64,000 nucleotides of DNA from Xanthomonas cassavae CFBP 4642 (GCF_000454545.1 NZ_CM002139.1:3505365-3569364); one strand, 5' to 3'. Numbered from the stretch's first letter, positions 26,758 through 35,872 are shown. Numbers and translations are program-made. Notes: generated from the letters alone by a model not told the origin.

Positions 26758-27300
26758 ATGCATAACACGCCAGTTTTCGCCGTCCGCGCGCACCGCGCGA
26801 CGGCCTGTTTGCTGCTGGGCCTGCTCCTGCTGGGCGGCTGTTCGACCAAGCCCCCGGTACGCCGCCCGTCCGCCCCGCCACCTGCGGCGCGCGTGTGGCC
26901 GCAGGTGCCACCAGCCGACCCGGCCGCCGCCAACAACATCCTGATGCGTGCCCTTGGTCTGGTCGGCACCCCCTACCGGTACGGCGGCAACACGCCCGAC
27001 ACCGGTTTCGACTGCAGCGGATTGGTCACGTATGTCTACAAAGATGTCCTGTCGCTGTCGCTGCCGCGCACTTCGCGCGAACTGGCAGCCATCCAGGGCC
27101 CACGGATTTCACCAGAAAAACTGGCGACAGGCGACCTGGTGTTTTTCGGCACGGGCGGTAGCGTGACCCATGTCGGTATTTATGTGGGAGAAGGCCGCTT
27201 CGTGCATGCCCCGACTACGGGCGGTACGGTCCGCTTGGATTTTCTCGACGGGGCTTACTGGCGTGACCATTATTCAGGCTCGAAGCGGGTTTTACACTGA
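26758..27300 (+). CDS. NlpC/P60 family peptidoglycan hydrolase, lipoprotein
   Basis: A 180-residue C40 cysteine peptidase. ATG 26758 gives a clean lipoprotein signal (ATACLLLGLLLLGGCSTK, lipid Cys28), so it is placed in the envelope, unlike the longer in-frame starts. The catalytic domain (about 58-175) has GTPYRYGG, nucleophile Cys86 in DCSGLV, His138 in THVGIY and His150 in FVHAP, as in Spr/MepS-type D,L-endopeptidases. It probably cuts stem-peptide crosslinks or tails during wall growth. A second, soluble NlpC/P60 gene follows after 109 bases that contain a Clp-type operator, so the two are regulated separately at least in part. Confidence 0.92.
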   Translation: MHNTPVFAVRAHRATACLLLGLLLLGGCSTKPPVRRPSAPPPAARVWPQVPPADPAAANNILMRALGLVGTPYRYGGNTPDTGFDCSGLVTYVYKDVLSLSLPRTSRELAAIQGPRISPEKLATGDLVFFGTGGSVTHVGIYVGEGRFVHAPTTGGTVRLDFLDGAYWRDHYSGSKRVLH

Positions 27301-27302
27301 AA

Positions 27303-27318
27303 TGTGATGTCAATCACA
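27303..27318 (+). promoter_or_regulatory. Clp/CRP-type operator
   Basis: TGTGA-TGTCAA-TCACA is a perfect match to the palindromic TGTGA-N6-TCACA site recognised by CRP and by its Xanthomonas homologue Clp. It starts three bases after the stop of the first NlpC/P60 gene and about 92 bases before the GTG of the second. An AT-rich stretch (GTTAACTTTTTTTG) follows and may hold the promoter. Control of 27410-28159 by Clp is inferred. Confidence 0.7.
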
Positions 27319-27409
27319 AGTCATAAAACGGAAAGTTAACTTTTTTTGAACGTAACGATTCGTTCACCAGGGCATCATCCCGCATCGACAGCAGAATTGT
27401 GATTCCCGC

Positions 27410-28159
27410 GTGACGAACGACGAACAGACCAACCCTGGCGCCGCCCCGCTTCCGCTCCGGAAACCGCTCCGCCTGCTTTGCGCTACCGCTCTGTGGATTG
27501 CCGCACTGCCCGCTCTGGCGCAAACCGCCAATGGCGCCCCATCCGCTCCGCAGCCGACCACGCCCGACAGCGCCGTCGCCGCCGAGAAAGCCGCTACCCG
27601 CAGCCGCGCCGACGCCGCTGCCACCGCTACCCTGGCTGCACTGCTTCCGCACCTGGCTGCCAATGACGCCATTCCGCTGATGGACCGCTCGGCGATGTTC
27701 GCCGGCGACCTCAGCCGTCTGCTTGCCAATTACGACGTGTCGCAGAGCGCGGCCAACGCGGCCCAGAACGCCGTAGCCGACAGCCGCGTGCAGGTGATCC
27801 TGCAGCGCGCCATGGCTCTGTTGGGCACCCCATACGTCTGGGGCGGCGAATCCACCGAAGGCTTCGACTGCAGCGGCCTGGTGGGGTATGTGTTCAAGAC
27901 CGCGCTCGGCATCGACCTGCCGCGTGTCTCGCGCGACATCGCCCGCGACGAATCGGCCGAACTGATCAAGGACCCCAATGCGCTGAAGGCTGGCGATCTG
28001 GTGTTCTTCGGCAAGCGCGGCCGCATCGATCACGTCGGCCTGGTGGTCGGCGACGGCAAGTTCCTGCATGCGCCAAGCCGCGGCAAGGACGTGCGCGTGG
28101 ATTCGCTCGCCAGTGGCTACTGGAGCGAGAAGTTCATCCAGGCGCGCCGGGTGCTGTAA
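27410..28159 (+). CDS. NlpC/P60 family peptidoglycan hydrolase, secreted
   Basis: A 249-residue protein with a signal peptide cleaved near LPALAQ (37/38), a low-complexity Ala/Pro region (about 40-75), a helical segment (75-130) and a C-terminal C40 domain: GTPYVWGG, Cys154 in DCSGLVGYVF, His208 in DHVGLVV and His220 in FLHAP. The GTG start is supported by the signal peptide directly following it. The domain is similar to the lipoprotein encoded just upstream, so the two look like duplicated cell-wall endopeptidases with different anchoring. The perfect Clp-type site upstream suggests control by the global regulator Clp. Confidence 0.9.
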   Translation: MTNDEQTNPGAAPLPLRKPLRLLCATALWIAALPALAQTANGAPSAPQPTTPDSAVAAEKAATRSRADAAATATLAALLPHLAANDAIPLMDRSAMFAGDLSRLLANYDVSQSAANAAQNAVADSRVQVILQRAMALLGTPYVWGGESTEGFDCSGLVGYVFKTALGIDLPRVSRDIARDESAELIKDPNALKAGDLVFFGKRGRIDHVGLVVGDGKFLHAPSRGKDVRVDSLASGYWSEKFIQARRVL

Positions 28160-28187
28160 CGTCCCGGGTAGTCTGCGTCGATGACAA

Positions 28188-28217
28188 AAGGCCGCGGCAT
28201 TTCCGCGGCCTTATTTT
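28188..28217 (+). terminator. Terminator of the second NlpC/P60 gene
   Basis: A perfect 10-bp stem, AAGGCCGCGG / CCGCGGCCTT, with a 5-base loop is followed by ATTTTTAT, 28 bases after the stop codon. Confidence 0.92.
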
Positions 28218-28289
28218 TATGCGTTGCGCAATGCAGGCATACACGACCGAGCCAGGTCCGGTCAGGAGGCGACCGCCGCGATCAGCGAG

Positions 28290-29117
28290 CTACCGTTCCT
28301 GATTGTCCTGCTTGCGAAGACACAGCCAGGGAAAGTGCGGCTGTCGCCGCCTGAGCAGTCGCCCAAGTCGCGCCGCGGGCCGACGCGGATCGAATAACCA
28401 GCGCACCTGGAACGGGTCGAAGATGGCGTAGGTGTGCTGGTGATACTGCTCGGCCAACGCCGGCACGCCCAGCCCGGTGAAATAGCGCAGGCTGCGCGCG
28501 GCGCTTTCGGCGGCGCGTTGCCGGTCCGCATACAGGGGGCTGTCGAAAATATGCAGCTCGCCGTCATCGCGTAGTTGGGCCAGCAGGTGACGTACCAAGG
28601 CGGCCGGATCGTGGAAGTACTGGATGCAGGCCGGCACCACGATGACATCGAACACATCGCGCGGCAGTGCCACGGTCTGGATATCGGCGGCGACGAAACT
28701 GAGGCGTTGCTCGTGGCCGAACACGCGTGCGGCCTGGGCAAGTTCGGTGCGGTTGACGTCGATGCCGCAGACATCGCGTTGCAGCGCCTGTGCCAGCAGG
28801 TGCGACAGCCAGCCGTTGCCGCAGCCCAGTTCCAGAATGGCGCCCTCGCCCGCCCGCGTGCGCAGGTGTTGCACCAGCAACGCGCTGGACAGCGCGCGCA
28901 CCTGCCATTCGAGGCTGGCGCCCAACCTGCCGCCAGGATGCGGCAGGCTGCGGACCTGGGCATCGGTATAGACCCGGCCTTCCTTGCGCCGCACCTGCAG
29001 GTAGCGGTCCTCGAACGGATCGGCGGCCAGGCTGCGCTGCACGAACACGCCCTCGACGCTCTCCAGTGCGGTCAATTGCGCCAGGCGCTCGCGCAGCACA
29101 GGAAATCCAACCGTCAT
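28290..29117 (-). CDS. Class I SAM-dependent methyltransferase
   Basis: A 275-residue cytosolic protein. The SAM-binding motif I is AILELGCGNGWLSHLL (93-108), the acidic end of strand 2 is GIDVNRTELAQA, the motif II-like strand is DVFDVIVVPACIQYFHDP, and the C-terminal part has an aromatic cap (AEQYHQHTYAIFDPF). The N-terminal 60 residues resemble the leader of Trm112-like or zinc-ribbon methyltransferases but lack Cys. The substrate is not recognisable. The start lies nine bases after the stop of the upstream symporter gene, so the pair probably forms an operon. Confidence 0.75.
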   Translation of the reverse strand: MTVGFPVLRERLAQLTALESVEGVFVQRSLAADPFEDRYLQVRRKEGRVYTDAQVRSLPHPGGRLGASLEWQVRALSSALLVQHLRTRAGEGAILELGCGNGWLSHLLAQALQRDVCGIDVNRTELAQAARVFGHEQRLSFVAADIQTVALPRDVFDVIVVPACIQYFHDPAALVRHLLAQLRDDGELHIFDSPLYADRQRAAESAARSLRYFTGLGVPALAEQYHQHTYAIFDPFQVRWLFDPRRPAARLGRLLRRRQPHFPWLCLRKQDNQER

Positions 29118-29126
29118 CGGCCGCGC

Positions 29127-30467
29127 TCAGCGAAGCGGCTTGGCGCTGTCCGCCGGCGGATCTTCCAACCCGACATTGGTGGACGCGGCATCGTACACCG
29201 TCTTGTCCAGCAGGCCGGTTTCCTTGGCCACCAGCACCGGCACCAGCATCTGCCCGGTCACATTGGTCATGGTGCGCATCATGTCGAGCACGCGATCGAT
29301 GGCATACAGATACCCGATCACTTCCAGCGGCAGGTTGGCCGCGCTCAGCACCACCGTGGCCATGATCACCGCCGTGCCCGGCACGCCGGCGGTGCCGAAG
29401 CTGCCCAGCACCGAGGCGATCAGCACCACGAAATACTGGTTGGCGGTCAACGGTACGCCGGTGTATTGCGCGATGAACACTGCGCACAGCGCCGGGAAGA
29501 TCGCACCGCAGCCATCCATCTTGATGCTGGCGCCCAGCGGCACTGCAAAGGCCGCGTAGTCCTTGCTCACGCCCAGGTTATGGGTGATCGAACGCATCGC
29601 CACCGGCATCGCGGCAAAGCTCGACGAACTGACGAAGGCCACCTGCATGCCCGGCGCGGCGCCGCGGAAAAACTTCCACGGGTTCAGCCCGTGCACCAGC
29701 AACAGGCTGCTGTAGATCACCACGATGTGGATGGCGCAGGCCAGGTACAGCGCCAGCACGAAACTGCCGAACGGCAGCAGCTTCTGGAAGCCGTAGCTGC
29801 CGACCAGGCCGGCGATCAGGCCGAAGGTGCCGAGCGGGGTCATTTCCAGCACAAAGCGCGTCACCTGGATCATGATGTCGCTCATCTGCGCGGTGAGCTT
29901 GCGCGCCTCGGCCACGCGCTCGCCGAGCTTGACCATCGCAAAGCCGAGCAAGGCGGCAAAGAAGATCACCGGCAGGATCGAGCCGCGCCCGGCCGCCAGC
30001 ACGGTTTCGCCGGCCGCATTGGTCTTGGTGCCGATGCCGGTCAGCGCATAGAACGGGTTGGACGGCACCACGTCCAGCAGCACCTTGATCGGGCTGGGCA
30101 CATCGCGCGGCGTCCAGCTGGCGTCCACGCTCAGATTGAAGTGGCCGGCGCCCGGTTGCAGCAGCGTGCCCACCGCCAGCCCCACGCCAACGGCCAAGGC
30201 CGCGGTGATCACGAACCACAGGAAGGTGCGCCCGCCGAGTGCAGCCACCGACTTCTGCCCGTGCAGCGAGGAGATCGCATTGATCACCGCGAAGAACACC
30301 AGCGGCACGGCGATCATCTTGATCAGGGTGACGTACAGATCGCCCAGCGGACCGAACCACACTTCGGCGGCCGGCCCCACGGCCCAGCCGGCCAGTGCGC
30401 CCAGGACGAAGCCGGCCACCACGCGCTGCCAGAACGGAATGCGCAACCAGGCCGCAACCAGTCTCAT
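29127..30467 (-). CDS. Dicarboxylate/amino acid:cation symporter (DAACS)
   Basis: A 446-residue inner-membrane transporter of the GltP/DctA family. It has eight hydrophobic spans plus two re-entrant loops. Diagnostic segments are the serine-rich hairpin AFVSSSSFAAMPVAMRS, the substrate-binding PLGASIKMDGCGAIFPALCAVFIAQ, and GSFGTAGVPGTAVIMATVVL followed by YLYAIDRVLDMMRTMTNVTGQM. It probably imports glutamate/aspartate or C4-dicarboxylates with H+ or Na+; these cannot be told apart by eye. It lies upstream of the methyltransferase gene (nine bases) and is divergent from the alkaline phosphatase gene. Confidence 0.93.
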   Translation of the reverse strand: MRLVAAWLRIPFWQRVVAGFVLGALAGWAVGPAAEVWFGPLGDLYVTLIKMIAVPLVFFAVINAISSLHGQKSVAALGGRTFLWFVITAALAVGVGLAVGTLLQPGAGHFNLSVDASWTPRDVPSPIKVLLDVVPSNPFYALTGIGTKTNAAGETVLAAGRGSILPVIFFAALLGFAMVKLGERVAEARKLTAQMSDIMIQVTRFVLEMTPLGTFGLIAGLVGSYGFQKLLPFGSFVLALYLACAIHIVVIYSSLLLVHGLNPWKFFRGAAPGMQVAFVSSSSFAAMPVAMRSITHNLGVSKDYAAFAVPLGASIKMDGCGAIFPALCAVFIAQYTGVPLTANQYFVVLIASVLGSFGTAGVPGTAVIMATVVLSAANLPLEVIGYLYAIDRVLDMMRTMTNVTGQMLVPVLVAKETGLLDKTVYDAASTNVGLEDPPADSAKPLR

Positions 30468-30614
30468 GTCGTCGAATCATCCGGGGGAGAGTGCATGCAC
30501 CTTAGCGCAGGGGCGCGTGACCCGCGAGGCCACGACTGGAACAGCGGCGTGTCATCTGTGCGACGGACGCCGGCCGGCATAATGGGCGCTGATTCAGCCA
30601 CGAGTTCGAACCCG

Positions 30615-32315
30615 ATGCGTTATCGCCTGCCTGCCCTCGCCGCCCTGACCACGCTGTGCGTGGCCGCCTGCGCCTCCACCTCCGGCACCACCGCCTCTGC
30701 ACCTGCTGCGGTCAAGGTGGACGTGCCGCCGGTGACGCATCCGGCCGGCGAGACCCCGCAGTGGTGGTACCGCTCCGGCGCGGCGCGTGCGGCCGGCAAT
30801 GGCGCCATGGCCGGCAGGGCGCGCAACGTGATCCTGTTCCTGGGCGATGGCATGAGCCTGACCACCGTGGCCGCCGCGCGCATCCTGGAGGGCCAGCGCA
30901 AGGGCGGCGCGGGCGAAGAAAACCTGCTGTCGTGGGAACAGTTTCCCGCCACCGCCTTCAGCAAGACCTACAACACCGATTCGCAAACCCCCGATTCGGC
31001 CGGCACCATGACCTCCATCACCACTGGCGTGAAGTCGCACATGGGCGCGATCGGCGTCAGCAGCGGCAGCCGCAGCGACTGCGCCGACAGCCTGGGCAGG
31101 GGCCTGCTGAGCTGGCTGCAGCTGGCCGACAGCGCCGGCATGGCGACCGGTATCGTCACCACCACCCGCATCACCCACGCCACCCCGGCGGCCACCTACG
31201 CGCATTCGCCGGAGCGCAATTGGGAAAACGACACCGACCTGCCCGAGGCCGCGCGCGCTGCCGGCTGTCGGGACATCGCCCAGCAGTTGCTGTCCACCGC
31301 CCGCTACGGCCGCGGCCCGCAGGTGGTGCTCGGCGGTGGCCGTAGCCTGTTCCAGACCGTGCAGGAGCGCGACCCCGAGTACGACGACAAGGTCGGGCTG
31401 CGCCTGGACGGGCGCGATCTGGTCGCCGAATGGAAGCAGGCGCACCCGCAGGGCGCCTATGTGTGGAACGCGCAGCAGCTGCAGGCCGCAGCCGGTGCAC
31501 CGGCATTGCTGGGGTTGTTCGAGCCCGATCACATGCAGTTCGACCATGACCGCAACCGCAGCCCGCAGGGCGAGCCCAGCCTGACCGAAATGACCCGCAC
31601 CGCCATCCAGTCGCTGTCGCGCGACCCCAACGGCTTCGTGCTGATGGTCGAAGGCGGCCGTATCGACCACGCCAACCATGCCGGCAATGCGTATCGCGCA
31701 CTGGACGAAACGGTGTCGCTCTCCGATGCGGTACGCACTGCCGTGCAGACCGCACCACCGGACACGTTGATCATCGTCACCGCCCACCATTCGCACACGC
31801 TCAACTTCGTCGGTTACCCGGTGCGCGGCAATCCGATCCTGGGCAAGGTGCGTGGCACCGGCGGCGAGGAAGGCGACCGCACCCAGCTGGCCACCGACAT
31901 GGCCGGCCAGCCCTACACCACGCTCAGCTACGCCAACGGCCCGGGCTACACCGGTGCCAGCAACGCCCAGCCGGCCGGCAGCAAGAAATTTCCGCATGAG
32001 CCCAGCAGCAGCGAGCCGGCCGCAGGCCGCCCGGACCTGACCCACGTCGATACCGAAGCGCCCGGCTACATGCAGGAAGCGCTGGTGCCGACCAAGTCCG
32101 AAACCCACGGCGGCGAAGATGTCGGCATCTGGGCCACCGGCCCGGGCAGCGCGGCGTTCCGCGGCACGCTGGAAGAAAACGTCATCTACCACGTGATCGT
32201 GCAGGCCACCCCGCGGCTGCGCGCGCGCCTGTGCAAGGCCGGCACCTGCGATGCCGCCGGCGTACCGGTGGAACTGCCCAAGCCGGCCACGTTCGAGGCG
32301 GCGGACAGGCGCTGA
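30615..32315 (+). CDS. Alkaline phosphatase (PhoA class), metal ligand changed
   Basis: A 566-residue secreted phosphomonoesterase with a probable lipoprotein signal (ALTTLCVAACAS, Cys19). Family residues: Asp78 in LFLGDGMS, the phosphorylated Ser128 in PDSAGT, and EGGRIDHANHAGN with the Mg and Zn ligands. The usual TADHSHT motif reads TAHHSHT: His391 (codon CAC, 31785-31787) replaces the Asp that ligates Zn2 in E. coli (Asp369), a single G-to-C change. The neighbouring His392 is kept. Activity may be reduced or metal preference altered; inactivity is not proven. Near the C terminus THGGEDVGIWATGPG carries the remaining zinc His. It is divergent from the symporter gene, and ATG 30615 follows a short leader. 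Confidence 0.92.
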   Translation: MRYRLPALAALTTLCVAACASTSGTTASAPAAVKVDVPPVTHPAGETPQWWYRSGAARAAGNGAMAGRARNVILFLGDGMSLTTVAAARILEGQRKGGAGEENLLSWEQFPATAFSKTYNTDSQTPDSAGTMTSITTGVKSHMGAIGVSSGSRSDCADSLGRGLLSWLQLADSAGMATGIVTTTRITHATPAATYAHSPERNWENDTDLPEAARAAGCRDIAQQLLSTARYGRGPQVVLGGGRSLFQTVQERDPEYDDKVGLRLDGRDLVAEWKQAHPQGAYVWNAQQLQAAAGAPALLGLFEPDHMQFDHDRNRSPQGEPSLTEMTRTAIQSLSRDPNGFVLMVEGGRIDHANHAGNAYRALDETVSLSDAVRTAVQTAPPDTLIIVTAHHSHTLNFVGYPVRGNPILGKVRGTGGEEGDRTQLATDMAGQPYTTLSYANGPGYTGASNAQPAGSKKFPHEPSSSEPAAGRPDLTHVDTEAPGYMQEALVPTKSETHGGEDVGIWATGPGSAAFRGTLEENVIYHVIVQATPRLRARLCKAGTCDAAGVPVELPKPATFEAADRR

Positions 32316-32525
32316 GATGCAGGCTGGGGTGCGACGGTGGACTGGCGCGCGCTCCAAGCACGATGGGCACGTCGATGCAGGGCTGCGGGCAGTTGCCGGC
32401 GCGCCACCGGCGCACGCCTTGACAAGGCGGATGCGCACCGCCCGCCAGCGCGCAGGAAGTATTCGATCGCCTGACCGCAGCGCGCCGACTGCGCCATTGG
32501 ATCATTGCGGATCGGTGAGGCCTTG

Positions 32526-33827
32526 ATGACTGCCACGCTGCCCTTGCTGCCTGCCACACCACCGGGCCCGGTGCTGATCGCCTACAGCGGTGGGATGGAC
32601 TCGACGGTGCTGCTGCATGCCCTGGCTGCCACGCAGGCCTATCGCGACCACGGCCTGCGCGCGGTGCACGTGCACCATGGCCTGCATGCCGATGCCGATG
32701 CCTGGGCGGCGCACTGCCAGCAGACCTGCGAAGCATTGGGCGTCCCGCTGCAGACCGTGCATGTGCAGGTCGCACGCGACAGCGGCCTGGGGCTGGAAGC
32801 GGCCGCCCGCCAGGCGCGCCACGCCGCCTTCGCCGACATGCTCGCCAGCGGCCAATGGCTGGCACTGGCGCATCATCGCGACGACCAGGCCGAGACGTTC
32901 CTGCTGCGCGCCCTGCGTGCCTCCGGCCCGGATGGGCTGGCGGCCATGCGCGTGCAGCGGCCATTCGCCGCCGGTACCTTGTGGCGCCCGCTGCTGGCGC
33001 ACGCACGCGACCAGCTGCAGACCTACGCATACGCGCATGGCCTGCAGTGGATCGACGACCCCAGCAACGCCGATCCGCGTTACGACCGCAATTTCCTGCG
33101 CACCCACATCCTGCCGTTGCTGCAGCACCGGTGGCCGCAGGCCAGCGAGGCCCTGGCGCGCAGCGCGCAGCTGAGCGCCGACGCCGGCGACCTGCTGCTG
33201 CACGATGATCTGGCGCTGCTGCCCGCCCTGCTCACCCGAGGTGGCGCGCTGGATCTGCAGTTGCTCGCGGCGCAGCCCGCCGCACGACAGCCGCGCCTGC
33301 TGCGCGCCTGGGTGAACGCAGCGCATGCGCCACCGCTCCCCGCGCAGGGCGTGGCAGCGTTGCTGCGGGAGATCGACATGCCCGCGTCCGACCGGCAGGC
33401 CTGCTTCGCCTGGCAGCAGGTCCAGGTGCGACGTTGGCGCCAGTGCCTGTACCTGCTCCGCACCACGGCAGCCTGGCCGGCGGCATGGTCCGCGCTCTGG
33501 GACGGCGCCCGGCCCTTGCAGCTGCCCGATGGTGCAACGCTGGCCCTGCAGGCGCCGCAACAGCTGCACTTCGCCCAGCCGTTGCTGGTGCGTGCCCGTC
33601 ACGGCGGCGAGCGCATCGTGCTGCCGCAGCGCAGTCACTCGCATCGGCTCAAGCACCTGCTGCAGGCCTTGGACCTGCCGCCATGGGAGCGCGACCGCCT
33701 GCCCGTCCTGTGGGACGGGGTGCAGGTGCTGGCCGCCGGCGATCGCATCGTCTCGGCCCCCCTGCACGCCTGGCTGCAGGCCAATCACGCCAGCCTGCAC
33801 TGGCAGGCGAGCAGCCAGGCGAATTGA
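32526..33827 (+). CDS. tilS: tRNA(Ile)-lysidine synthase
   Basis: A 433-residue cytosolic N-type ATP pyrophosphatase that converts C34 of tRNA-Ile(CAU) to lysidine, needed to read AUA codons. The PP-loop is SGGMDS (21-26), with [13 protein letters not shown] and [17 protein letters not shown] typical of TilS. The C-terminal half has the smaller substrate-binding domains ([17 protein letters not shown] at the end). ATG 32526 is chosen over the in-frame codon at 32505. It is followed after 31 bases by xseB and then ispA; all three are probably co-transcribed. Confidence 0.95.
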   Translation: MTATLPLLPATPPGPVLIAYSGGMDSTVLLHALAATQAYRDHGLRAVHVHHGLHADADAWAAHCQQTCEALGVPLQTVHVQVARDSGLGLEAAARQARHAAFADMLASGQWLALAHHRDDQAETFLLRALRASGPDGLAAMRVQRPFAAGTLWRPLLAHARDQLQTYAYAHGLQWIDDPSNADPRYDRNFLRTHILPLLQHRWPQASEALARSAQLSADAGDLLLHDDLALLPALLTRGGALDLQLLAAQPAARQPRLLRAWVNAAHAPPLPAQGVAALLREIDMPASDRQACFAWQQVQVRRWRQCLYLLRTTAAWPAAWSALWDGARPLQLPDGATLALQAPQQLHFAQPLLVRARHGGERIVLPQRSHSHRLKHLLQALDLPPWERDRLPVLWDGVQVLAAGDRIVSAPLHAWLQANHASLHWQASSQAN

Positions 33828-33858
33828 CCGCCCCGGCTGTGCCCCGCACACTTCCACG

Positions 33859-34122
33859 ATGGCCAAGAAGTCCTTGAACGAAACATCCCCGGTTGCCCGC
33901 TTTGAACAGTCGCTGGAAGAACTCGAGCAACTGGTGCAGAAAATGGAGGTCGGCGACCTGAGCCTGGAGCAGTCGCTCAGCGCCTACGAACGCGGCATCG
34001 GCTTGTATCGCGATTGCCAACAGGCGCTGGAACACGCCGAACTGCGCGTGCGCATGCTGACCGACCCCGCGCGTCCCGAGCTCGCCGAACCCTTCGAACC
34101 GCCCGTACAGGACGGCGGCTGA
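33859..34122 (+). CDS. xseB: Exodeoxyribonuclease VII small subunit
   Basis: An 87-residue small subunit of the heteromeric exonuclease VII, which degrades single-stranded DNA. The helical signature is [43 protein letters not shown] (about 15-57), followed by an acidic Pro-rich tail. The length fits the family (about 80). The ispA gene starts one base after its stop, the usual xseB-ispA coupling. The large subunit xseA is not in the window. Confidence 0.97.
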   Translation: MAKKSLNETSPVARFEQSLEELEQLVQKMEVGDLSLEQSLSAYERGIGLYRDCQQALEHAELRVRMLTDPARPELAEPFEPPVQDGG

Positions 34123-34123
34123 G

Positions 34124-34999
34124 GTGAGTTCCAGCGTGTTCGACCACTGGATCGCTCGCACCGAGCGCAGTCTGGACGCCTGCCTGCCCATCGCAACGCT
34201 ACCGCCGCAGCGTTTGCACGCGGCGATGCGGCACGCGGTGCTGGGCGGCGGCAAACGCATGCGGCCGCTGCTGGTGTACGCCAGCGGCGCACTGTTCGGC
34301 GCTGCGGAAGACCTGCTGGATACGCCTGCGGTGGCGGTGGAGCTGATCCACGCCTATTCGCTGGTGCATGACGACCTGCCGGCCATGGACGACGATGCCT
34401 TGCGCCGCGGCCAGCCCACCGTGCACATCGCCTTCGACGAAGCCACCGCGATCCTGGCCGGCGACGCCCTGCAGGCCCGTGCGTTCGAACTGCTGGCCAT
34501 GGCACCGGTGTGCGCCGAGCTGCGGGTCGGCTGGTTGCAGAGCCTGGCTACCGCCGCGGGCGCCGCCGGCATGTGCGGCGGCCAGGCACTGGATATCGAC
34601 GCCACCGGTCAGGTGCAATCGCTGCACGCGCTGCAGCGCATGCATGCGCTCAAGACCGGCGCACTGATCCGCGCGGCAGTGCGCATGGGCGCCCTCGGAG
34701 GTGGAGCTGCGCCGGCCGACCAGCAGCGCCTGGACGACTTTGCCGAGGCGCTGGGGCTGGCGTTCCAGGTCCGCGACGACATCCTGGATGTGGAATCGAG
34801 CTCGGCGCAGCTGGGCAAGACCGCCGGCAAGGACGCCGCGCAAGCCAAATCCACCTACCCCGCCTTGCTCGGCATGGACGGTGCCAAGGCCAAGCTGGCC
34901 GATCTGGCGGCACGCATGCACGACGTGCTGCAGCCCTACGGTCCGCCCGGCGAAACCCTGGCGACCCTGGGCCGGTTTGCGGTGGACCGCGCGCACTAG
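34124..34999 (+). CDS. ispA: Polyprenyl (farnesyl) diphosphate synthase
   Basis: A 291-residue cytosolic trans-prenyltransferase that condenses isopentenyl diphosphate with DMAPP and GPP to give FPP, the precursor of undecaprenyl phosphate and quinone tails. The first aspartate-rich motif is DDLPAMDDD (83-91), with GGGKRMRP before it; the second is FQVRDDILDVE with the downstream KTAGKDAAQAKSTYP. The GTG start is fixed by xseB, whose stop lies one base upstream. Length and motif spacing match IspA rather than the octaprenyl or long-chain enzymes, although GGPP synthesis cannot be excluded. Confidence 0.95.
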   Translation: MSSSVFDHWIARTERSLDACLPIATLPPQRLHAAMRHAVLGGGKRMRPLLVYASGALFGAAEDLLDTPAVAVELIHAYSLVHDDLPAMDDDALRRGQPTVHIAFDEATAILAGDALQARAFELLAMAPVCAELRVGWLQSLATAAGAAGMCGGQALDIDATGQVQSLHALQRMHALKTGALIRAAVRMGALGGGAAPADQQRLDDFAEALGLAFQVRDDILDVESSSAQLGKTAGKDAAQAKSTYPALLGMDGAKAKLADLAARMHDVLQPYGPPGETLATLGRFAVDRAH

Positions 35000-35729
35000 C
35001 CGCGGCTGACCGAGCGTGTGAGCGGCTGACAGGCGCTTGACGGTGCAAGGGCGCAGTGCCGGGCGACACATGCCGATTCCGGGTCACGGCTGCGCCACTC
35101 TGTTGTCGGTTAGTCGCGCAGAGGGGTTGGGAGTGGCTGCATGCGCAACAGACGAAGAGACACCAGTTCCTGCCATGCGGGGCAGCCGGTGCCTGGATCT
35201 CATGCCGTGCATTCGTAGGTCACGCTTCCCGGCACTTCCTACACTTACCGACAGCCGCTCCCACATTCGCCTATCGCCCGGGCGCGCATGCAAACAGGTC
35301 GGGAATGACGACCATCGCTGCATCAAAAGCGGATTGAACGCCTGATTCCGGCCGCGATTGCGCCTGCCGGGAGTCCGAGGCCGAACGCGTCGCCGTGCGC
35401 AGTACGCCAGGCGCCCGAGCGCACCTGGGTCCGCCGTTGCCCGGTCCTCATGCCATGTGGCGGCATCCAATGCATCGTTCCGTGCCACATCACGGCAGTG
35501 CCAGACTGCTAGCGCATGCACAGCGGGTGTCGCATGCACCCCCAAGTTCGCGTTACACGACACCTTTGCGCATTCCGTGCGCCACCACACAGTCCATCAT
35601 CTGGTTCCATTCAGGCAACAGGCGAACCTGGTCACAAAACACCACATTGGTCGCCAGCGTTTGTGTCAACCGGCGACACATAACCGGTCGCATTTCATGA
35701 CGGCTGGCACGATTTATTGCTGAATTATC
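35000..35729. other. Large intergenic region without convincing gene
   Basis: About 730 bases separate ispA from the regulatory elements of the M35 gene. Several open frames occur on both strands, the longest on the minus strand at 35084-35590 (168 codons), but none has a recognisable domain, good ribosome binding site or normal composition. The right half (35560-35720) becomes AT-richer. It may hold a decayed gene or an untranslated RNA. Confidence 0.4.
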
Positions 35730-35765
35730 TGCATCGGTGATGTATCATAAGGCATAACCGATGCA
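35730..35765 (+). promoter_or_regulatory. Perfect 9-bp inverted repeat upstream of the M35 gene
   Basis: TGCATCGGT (35730-35738) and ACCGATGCA (35757-35765) flank an 18-base AT-rich spacer containing TATCAT, a possible -10 box. It lies about 107 bases before the M35 start. The arrangement suggests an operator around a promoter, or an RNA stem. Confidence 0.5.
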
Positions 35766-35831
35766 CGACATCCAGAAATATCGCTAATTGAACGACTTGT
35801 CGCGCCCGCTCGCTCTGCCTAGGTTTGGATC

Positions 35832-35847
35832 GCCCGCGTTCGCGGGC
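35832..35847 (+). promoter_or_regulatory. Leader hairpin before the M35 gene
   Basis: GCCCGCG / CGCGGGC with a TT loop forms a tight 7-bp stem in the leader. It ends about 13 bases before the GGAGAG ribosome binding site (35861-35866). It may affect mRNA stability or translation. Confidence 0.4.
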
Positions 35848-35872
35848 ATCCCCCGACCAAGGAGAGTCACTG

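Noticed and set aside
28575..30600. Long plus-strand frame running into the alkaline phosphatase
   Set aside because: This part is antisense to the methyltransferase and symporter genes; the phosphatase signal peptide starts at 30615.
35084..35590. 168-codon minus-strand frame in the gap after ispA
   Set aside because: No domain, no ribosome binding site and atypical composition; left as possible decay, not called as a gene.
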